Assembly (NCBI GenBank): GCA_036186865.1
Contig: AP025067.1
Span: forward strand, 12,378,279-12,442,278
DNA: 64,000 bases
Reading direction: 5' to 3'
From: Eustoma russellianum
Taxonomy: Eukaryota; Streptophyta; Magnoliopsida; Gentianales; Gentianaceae
This document shows, piece by piece, positions 56,774 to 64,000 of the stretch. Every line of letters starts with the position of its first letter. Position 1 is the first letter of the stretch. The position numbers were made by a program, and so were the translations under genes. The notes beneath the pieces are model-generated. The model did not search any database. It was not told where the DNA came from and saw only the letters and a list, made by a program, of their open reading frames with translations.

Positions 56774-59700
56774 TGTTGTACTCCAACGACCATGTACTTG
56801 AAACCGTGAATAAATGGTGTAATGAAAATGATGATTCTATCAATTACTTGTTACTTAGGTCAAGTAGCACCACTTTACTTAAGTACTTTTGAATTGGACA
56901 CTGAATAATTAAGTAGGGGGAATGTCACTAGGTATTGTGATACCTTATGAAATTCGGCCAAGAGGCCTTGATCAACCATAAAATAATTATAATTCATAAG
57001 GAGGCAATCGTAAATGATCCTCACTAAGCAAGATCATAATTAGATGAAATAAGTAGCATCACAAATTATAAAAGTATGAGATAGGATAAACATGGAAAAT
57101 ACCAAAATGCCCGAAGGCCCCAAAATTTCGGCCTAGACATGGAATGGATTCTAGAATTCTCTAGCCAATTTTATTAGTTAAAATTATTACTTAAATTCTA
57201 CTACACAATTAAGACAAGAAGTTAGCATTTAAAGAATGAATAAAACAACTCATTAAAGGAGGAGGAAGTGTGGTTGATGTCATTAAAGACCTCAACCCAA
57301 TCGCCCATAATGGCTAGACCATGGAGGATTTTTTTTAATCCTACCATGGTTACTTTTTCCCTTAAACCAAGGTTAAGATAACCATGATTTGATAAAGTAA
57401 CTTGGGTTAGCACCAAAGTAACCATAGTTGAAATAAAGTAACTAAGGTTATTACTAACCTAACCTTGATTAGCACTCATGAAAGCCCTATCCCCCATTTT
57501 CTCCCTCCAAAAATCGGCCATGCCCTCCCTCATCCCCTAGATGTTTAAATTTTGCAAGACTAAACTCACTACACTTCATCTAGAACCTACCATCAAGCAA
57601 GCCAAGCAACACTTAGCAAAAAAAAAATTCCCTCCTCCCATCACCAACATTTCGGCCACCCCTTGGAAACAAGAAAACAATTCAAGCTTCAACTTCAAGA
57701 CTCAAGAAACATCTAGGTAAGTCTTGTTCCAAGCTTCCTTAAGTAAATTCTTATTTTGGTAAAGAATGAAGCTAACATGAATCCTTCCATTCACATCAAA
57801 ACCATGGCTTTCATGGTTTAAATAGGTGAAAGCCTTCAACTTTCCTAGGTGGTGTTATCTTGAGGTGCTTGAATCTCCATTCCAAGCTCATTTTGGTAAG
57901 ATGCTCTAGCCTCAAATATATCATATTTCCTCTATTGAATAAAGACTAATATTTTCCTTCCATTCTCCCTTAAAACCGTATGCTCAAGGTGAAGAAGGAG
58001 AAGAATTTCAACTCAACTCACTCCATAACCAAGCAAAGACAAGAGCTTTAGCTTGAAGAGGCAAGTATACAATGATCTCTCATGATTTATTCAAAGAGTT
58101 AGTGACTTGAATGCTTAGAGGTCCTTAAGATTTGATCTTTAGTTGAATATCTTGAGTTTAAGACTATATCTTAGAGATTCCTTAAGAACAATGCATTTCA
58201 TGTGGCTTATTCTTTCAAAGATGGAATCTTTTATTACATGCATTAAGTTACAAGGCTGTTTTGAGATGTTTTAAGGTGTAGCTAAGTGAGTTTAGGCAAG
58301 ATTGATTCTTGATTGAAATTTGAAAAGTCTAAGAAAAGTATACATGTGAAAGATAGGAGCTTTATGTGGTTGTTTGTAAGTTTAGACTAAGATGACTCTT
58401 GAATGTGAACACATGCTTGAATATATGTTGTAAAATGTGGTTAAGGCACCACACAAGTTTCAGCCTAAAGGATTGAATAGAAGGTGAACATGGACATTTG
58501 ACTTGTATAGATGACAAAATAGCAAACTACTGGAATAGGGCAGAATGGAATGACGTTTTAAATGGCTTAAGGAATGACCTTGCAAACCTGCAATGAAGCT
58601 AATTTTTGGTACAAAGTTAGCCTTATGAGTGTAGCCAAAGTGAGAGTTGGAATTTTGTTAAAATAATTTAAGGATTATTTTTGATAAATTATACGATAAA
58701 ACTGCTCCAGTAGAAAATTCTGGAGCTGGGCAGAATTGATCACTGATGTCAATGAATTAAAAGAGAACCTTGTGGACCTTCAATAAATCTGATTTTTGGC
58801 ACAATGCTAGCCCCATATGTATAGAAGAGATGAGAATTGGAATTTTGGTAAGATGAGCTATGGTTAATTTTTAATAAAATATATATTTGGTAAGACTTGT
58901 CAGACTTGAAAAACGGGAACTGAGCAGAATTGTAACCTCTTTTGGTTGGCTTGAAAAGGGACCTTGTAGAGGACCACTAAAGCTGATTTTTTTCATGGTA
59001 ATAATACTATGAGTGAAGTGAACACGCCAGCTGGAATTTTGATAAAACAAGTTCTGGATTATTTTTAATGAATTAATTAGTCAAACTGCTCAACTGAAAT
59101 CACTGGAACCAACCTGAAGTTTAGTAACGAATTTCTGGACTCAGAAAGGGGACTTAGAGATATGGAAATAGGCTAAATTTGGATAGGATACTAGTTCCAC
59201 ATGTTTATGACTCGTGAGAGTTGGAATTTCTGAAAAACAAGTTACGGATCTGCCACAGTTAAATTTTTAATAAAATAGGTCAGTTCAGTTTTAGCACCTA
59301 ACCCATTTCGGAAATTAATTAAATGAGCCCCTTTATGATTATCGAAATAATCTGAAATTTTTATGACATGTATCTAAGATTCCACCAAACGTATTTATGA
59401 CAAAAGAATTATGGAAATGGACCTATTTGGTTAGCTTAACCGCCCCATGAATATGAAGTAGAAGTCTAGAAATATTTAGTTCCGAAACCATGCATGTTGA
59501 CATGTTATAAGGAATGCATACGATTATTCATGTCATGACTTGCATTGCGTATCACTACATGTATCACACATGATCATGAAACTGGTTTTATGGATTTTAC
59601 TTATGCAAGCAAGTTTTATAAGCGACTATGTTTTCGTTATGCATGAAAAGTTTTTTACGGTCCCATGTTTTTAAAGAAAGCTTCATGATTCCTTTGCCGG

Positions 59701-60683
59701 CCAAGCATGCGACTAACCCAACTCCAGACCCGGGGTTAATTGGTCTGTTGACATGATATGTTCTGGACCCGTTCAGATCCGGGGTTAATTGATCTGATAT
59801 CTGTTCTGGACCCGTTCAGATCCAGGGTTAATTGATCTGATATCTGTTCTGGACCCGTTCAGATCCAGGGTTAATTGATATGATATCTGTTCTGGACCCG
59901 TCCCAGACCCGGGGTTAATTGGTCTGATGATATGTTCTGGACCCGCTCAGATTCGGGGTTAATTGATATGACACTCTGTTTTTATGACATGTTACTTTAT
60001 GGGACCAAAATGATGTTTTGACATGACATGACATCATGCATTGCATCTTGCATAACTCACGATCATGAGGACATGTTGCATGTTACAGTTAATGGTTATA
60101 AGTTATTATTGGTATAGCATTACCTAAAAACATGCTTAAGCCGAACGTCAAGCAAGCGTAGGATTTGAGATCAGGTATGAATTATGATTATTTGAGGTTT
60201 TCGGGGTAATACATTCATGTTATGATTCTTTACGTATTTCATGGTAGTTTATTGTATTCTTGCTGGGTGATTTTTATCACTCACACTTTATTTTTCCCCA
60301 GAACCAGGTAATGCCAATATAGAATGGATCGAGGATGAGCCGAAGGTACCTTATCCATAGGCGAGGAGATATGAAGGAAGCTGAGCTTAAGGACTTTTGT
60401 GCCGCCAAGACGTTTTGTATTATGACTATGTTTGAACTCTCTGGATTTCGGTTATGTTATTTTGTGAGACAACTACTTTTGGGAACTCAGTAATTTAGTA
60501 ATGCATGTTGAATTTGAAAAGTTTTAATTCTGCCTAAATTTTACTACCCTGTTGAATGTTAGCATGGGAGTCCACGACTTATGTTATGGATTTTTGCATG
60601 CTACGCATGACGCCTTGTACTCTCCTTAGTGAAGTACGGCGGGTGCATCGTATCCGGACGAGGCCCGGGTGCGGGGCGCCACA
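56774..60683 (+). repeat. Gypsy LTR subtype X (3910 bp): 3' LTR of copy 2 and 5' LTR of copy 3
   Basis: TGTTGTACTCC ... GGGGCGCCACA, complete. It has the subtype-X block (about 58235), the minisatellite (59720-59975) and the hairpin-acceptor module (60264-60301). It is flanked on the left by copy 2's polypurine tract and on the right by copy 3's primer site, so one LTR serves two internal regions. No recognisable gene inside. Confidence 0.92.
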
Positions 60684-60991
60684 GGTGGTATCAAATCCCA
60701 GGCTCTAGATTTCGGGCAGAACATAGGATTAAGTTATGAAGGAAGCTTAGCAATCTAAGTTTGATCTTAGATCTAAGTCATGATCTTAGATGAGTGATGG
60801 CCTTAGACTAGGACCACGTAGACCGGGTTTAGGATGTAACTTAATGAAGTATTCTGAACTATGAAAGCTAGGTCTATGATGTAAGACATGCCCTTTCCTT
60901 CCGTATTTTAAATTTTTGAATCATGGTCCTTGGTCAAAATAAATTGATTTTATTCCGATATCCTAAATAGACGTTAAACCCATAAGTGCAG

Positions 60992-62190
60992 ATGGTGAGA
61001 CCACGTGGCAGACCTCCGAGAGCACAACCAGCTGCTCAGGAGCCCATTCCTCCACAACCAGCACAGGTTCCGCCACCACCTCAGCAGGACCAGGACCCTC
61101 CAGCACAGAATAATCCACCACCAGCTCCACAGGCACCTGTTCCTCCAGTCATCTCGGATATGAATGCATTTCAGACCTTTTGCCAAGTTGTTACTCAGAT
61201 AGGACAAGGCCTAATTCATCAAAATGCTCCACCTCAGCCACATCAGCCATTAAGGGATGCCCAGTACTATTTTGAGAAGCTCAAGAGAGCTAATGTACCA
61301 CCGTTTGAGGGAAAACCTGACCCAGATACTGCGGAGAAGTGTCTAGATGAAGTTGAAAATTGTTTTGAGCTAATTCAAGCCCTACAGGAGATTAAGGCTC
61401 AGGCTATCAGACCCTTCTTGATCAGTGAAGCTAATCAATGGTGGAAGACGAATCTGCAACCTTTACCCAAACCGATTACTTGGGAAAGATTTCTGCAAGA
61501 ATTTCATAAGTTCTATATCCCTCCGTCAGTCAAATTGCAAAAGAGGCATGAGTTTGAATCTCTGAAGCAAGAGTCGGACATGACAGTAGCTGAGTATGCA
61601 AATAAGTTCATCGCACTTGGGAGGTTTCAGCCTGTTACTATGAACGATGAAGAAACGAAAATGCTAAAGTTTGAACGAGGTCTGAATCCGAGGATTAGGA
61701 CGTGATTGGTGAATGCAAATCCTGCCAATTTTGGAGCACTTCTGGATGCGTGCTACCGTATAGAGAGAGATATTGTACGAAAAGATGATGTGGGTCAAAA
61801 GCGAGAAAGACAAGGAACCGGAAATGAGAAGTATAGGAAAATGGCTAAGAAGAGTTTCTGAGGATCCGTTCGTCAGGGACAATATCAAGGACAGAATCAG
61901 CGTCGCAAGCAAAACCAAAATAATCAGCAGAAGAATCAGGCCCCATCTCAGCAGCCAGCGATACCAGTATGCCCTCATTGCCAAAAGAGGCACATGGGTG
62001 AGTGTAGGTGGAAGACAGGTAAATGCTTTGGATGCGGCAAAGATGGCCACCTGATTAAGGACTGCCCAGAAAAGGGAGCGCAACCACAACAACAGTAAAG
62101 GAACCAACGGCCCCGAGCAAATGCAAGAGTGCACGCCATGACAGATGCTGATGTTGAAGAGACTGCTGACGTAGTGACTGGTAAGATTTA
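60992..62190 (+). pseudogene. Gypsy copy 3 Gag
   Basis: Start MVRPRGRPPRAQPAAQE at 60992, Pro/Gln-rich N-terminus, then capsid with CLDEVENCFELIQALQEIKAQ. TGA at 61704 replaces a Trp codon (TGG in copy 2), TGA at 61858 an Arg codon, TAA at 62096 a Gln codon. CCHC knuckle CFGCGKDGHLIKDC is intact. Ends VTGKI-stop inside intron 1. The capsid part is better preserved than in copy 2. Confidence 0.9.
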
Positions 62191-62261
62191 AAAGTTTTAT
62201 GTCTTCAGTACGTTTTACTCATACATACCTATCATTACTTAGCAAAATATGCACGGTTCAG
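62181..62261 (+). other. Intron 1 of gypsy copy 3 (81 bp)
   Basis: Donor ACTG|GTAAGATTTAA, acceptor GGTTCAG|GAACTATCC; same length and splice sites as copies 1 and 2, with a few internal substitutions. Confidence 0.82.
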
Positions 62262-63103
62262 GAACTATCCTAGTGTGTAGCATACCTGCAAATGTGTTGT
62301 TCGATAGTGGTGCTAGCCACTCATTTATTTCAAGAAAGTTTGCTAAGAATATCGATCATGATCCAGTCCAATTAGATTCACCCTATAGAGTACAAGCAGC
62401 TGGCGACCAGGTGCTTGTTTCACATCACATATTCAGAAATTGTGCGCTCGAGTTTAATAACCAGTTGTTTGATGCCAATTTGATCCCCATATCTATGAGT
62501 GATTTTGACGTAATTCTCGGAATGGATTGGCTCTCAAAGAATCATGCCCACATTGACTACCGAAGCAGGCAAGTTATCATTAAGAACCCAGCTCGAGAAG
62601 AGATGTTATTCCAAGGAGGAGCTAAGTTAAAGAAACCCCCCAAGAGAGTCTTTGTTAACGCAGCTCGTGCCAGCCGCGCATTAAGGGAAGGTCATGAAGG
62701 ATTCTTGGTTTATGTTCTAAGTGCTGAACAAGAAAGCCCTACCCTTACACAAGTTCCAGTTGTTAATGAATAACCTGATGTATTTCCTGATGATCTGCCT
62801 GGACTACCTCCTGATCGCGAGATTACTTTCGAAATAAACCTTGTTCCAGGAGCTGAACCTATATCAAAAGCCCCTTATCGCTTGGCACCTACAGAACTAA
62901 AGGAGCTAAAGGAACAGTTACATGAACTGTTGGAAAGGAAACTTATTCGCCACAGTGTTTCACCTTGGGGTGCTCCGGTGCTATTCGTGAAAAAGAAGGA
63001 TGGAAGTATGCGCTTATGCATCGATTACCGAGAGCTCAACAAAATCACCATAAAGAACAAGTACCCATTACCCCGGATTGACGATTTATTCGACCAGCTC
63101 AGG
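62262..63103 (+). pseudogene. Gypsy copy 3 protease and RT N-terminal part (exon 2)
   Basis: TILVCSIPANVLFDSGASHSFIS with the DSGA active site, then ILGMDWLSKNHA and KLKKPPKRVFVNAARASRA in one frame. A TAA at 62770 (VVNE-stop) interrupts before the RT, which resumes APVLFVKKKDGSMRLCIDYRELN. This is the best-preserved protease of the three copies. Confidence 0.9.
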
Positions 63104-63177
63104 GTAAGTAACTCGTAAGTTTTAACCTGACTAAGATTTAAATCCTTTGAAACCCTATCTAAAGCATTTTAATGCAG
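63104..63177 (+). other. Intron 2 of gypsy copy 3 (74 bp)
   Basis: Donor CTCAGG|GTAAGTAACTCG, acceptor AATGCAG|GGATCTC. Same length as in copies 1 and 2. Confidence 0.85.
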
Positions 63178-64000
63178 GGATCTCAAATTTTTAGTAAGAT
63201 TGACCTACGATCTGGATACTTTCAATTGAAGATTAAGGCGGAAGATGTCCCTAAGACTGCTTTTAGAAACCGCTACGGACACTATGAATTCTTAGTCATG
63301 CCTTTCGGTCTGACCAATGCCCTTGCCGCCTTTATGGATCTCATGAATCGAATCTTTCAAGAACAGTTGGACAAGTTTGTAGTGGTCTTCATAGACGACA
63401 TCCTGATTTATTCACCCGACGAAGAGGCTCACGCAGCCCATTTGAGGAAAGTCTTGAATATTCTAAGAGCAAGACAGTTGTACGCTAATTTTAGCAAATG
63501 CGAGTTTTGGCTGCAATGTGTATCATTCCTTGGTCATGTGATTTCAGAAAATGGGATTTCAGTAGATCCCAAGAAGATCGAAGCTATCACGGAATGGCCC
63601 AGGCCAACAAATGTTACTGAAGTAAGAAGTTTTCTCGGACTAGCCGGATATTACAGAAAGTTCGTTGAAGGATTTTCGAGGATAGCTGTTCCCCTCACCA
63701 GATTGACCCAAAAGAAGACCAAGTTTGAGTGGTGTGCCGATTGTGAAAAGAGTTTCTCAGAGCTAAAAGCAAAGTTGACATTCGCTCCTATCCTAGCTCA
63801 GCCCACTCCTGGTGAGAAGTACGTAGTATACAGTGATGCTTCGAAGAATGGTCTCGGATGTGTTCTTATGCAGAATGACAAAGTGATAGCATATGCATCC
63901 CGACAGTTGAAGCCATTTGAGCAAAACTACCCTATCCATGATCTTGAACTTGCCGAAGTGGTATTCGCATTAAAGATATGGAGGCACTATTTATATGGCG
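63178..64000 (+). pseudogene. Gypsy copy 3 RT and RNase H (exon 3, incomplete)
   Basis: RT with MPFGLTNALAAF (Pro to Leu in the conserved NAPAAF), VVVFIDDILIYS and FLGLAGYYRKFVEGFSRIA, then RNase H VVYSDASKNGLGCVLM up to KIWRHYLYG at the window end. I see no stop in the main frame of this part, but the rest lies outside the window. Confidence 0.9.

Larger units (their letters stand above)
48809..60683 (+). mobile_element. Gypsy chromovirus copy 2 (Tekay/Del-like), plus strand
   Basis: 5' LTR (partial, subtype Y) 48809-51719, primer site 51722-51733, gag-pol with two introns 52023-56731, polypurine tract 56763-56773, 3' LTR (subtype X) 56774-60683. Domain order Gag, protease, RT, RNase H, integrase, chromodomain-like tail. 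Several nonsense codons and frameshifts make it non-autonomous. The 5' and 3' LTRs belong to different subtypes, so this is a recombinant structure. Confidence 0.88.
60684..64000 (+). mobile_element. Gypsy chromovirus copy 3, 5' half, cut by the window end
   Basis: Third internal region of the same family in tandem with copy 2. The primer site at 60686-60697 is TGGTATCAAATC, with two changes from TGGTATCAGAGC. Gag, protease and RT up to RNase H are present with both introns. Stops at 61704, 61858, 62096 and 62770 inactivate it. Confidence 0.9.

Overview
This is a stretch of repeat-dense flowering-plant nuclear DNA. I see no convincing host gene, rRNA or tRNA gene. Nearly all of it is transposable elements inserted into one another: Tekay/Del-like Ty3-gypsy chromoviruses with very long LTRs (about 3.9 kb), two L1-type LINEs with an RNase H domain, and a Ty1-copia element of SIRE/Maximus type. 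The plant origin rests on these lineages, on initiator-Met-tRNA primer sites (TGGTATCAGAGC) in every element where one is visible, and on AT-rich short introns. I cannot name the species.

Layout. 1-2778: end of a diverged gypsy-type LTR (+). About 2779-8593: a broken LINE (+) with a (TA)n tail. 8594-9852: an LTR fragment (-). 9853-10113 and 21955-22000: short unassigned flanks that are contiguous once the insertions are removed. 10114-21954: an outer solo LTR (-) with target duplication TGGGT/TGGGC. Inside it, 10991-20172 is a second solo LTR (-) with perfect duplication TGTAT. Inside that, about 13500-19345 is a second LINE (-). 22001-25509: gypsy LTR (+), subtype X. 25513-48808: gypsy copy 1 (-), LTR subtype Y, split at 30633-42488 by a tandem-arranged copia element. 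48809-60683: gypsy copy 2 (+), joined head-to-head to copy 1 inside their 5' LTRs. 56774-64000: gypsy copy 3 (+), which shares copy 2's downstream LTR and is cut by the window edge.

Function. Every coding region is damaged by nonsense codons or indels, so none of these copies looks autonomous. The architecture is still readable: Gag with zinc knuckle, protease, RT, RNase H, integrase and a chromodomain-like tail for gypsy; Gag, coiled-coil region, protease, integrase, RT and RNase H for copia; ORF1 followed by endonuclease, RT, zinc finger and RNase H for the LINEs.

The strongest unusual signal is that the gypsy gag-pol frame is interrupted in all three copies by two short spliceosomal-type introns, 81 and 74 bp, at the same positions. 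Gag ends at a stop just inside intron 1, so splicing could set the Gag to Gag-Pol ratio. Other signals are a covarying hairpin and acceptor-like site shared by divergent LTRs, a covarying 3' UTR hairpin and an ATGA ORF1/ORF2 overlap shared by both LINEs, and complex recombinant junctions.
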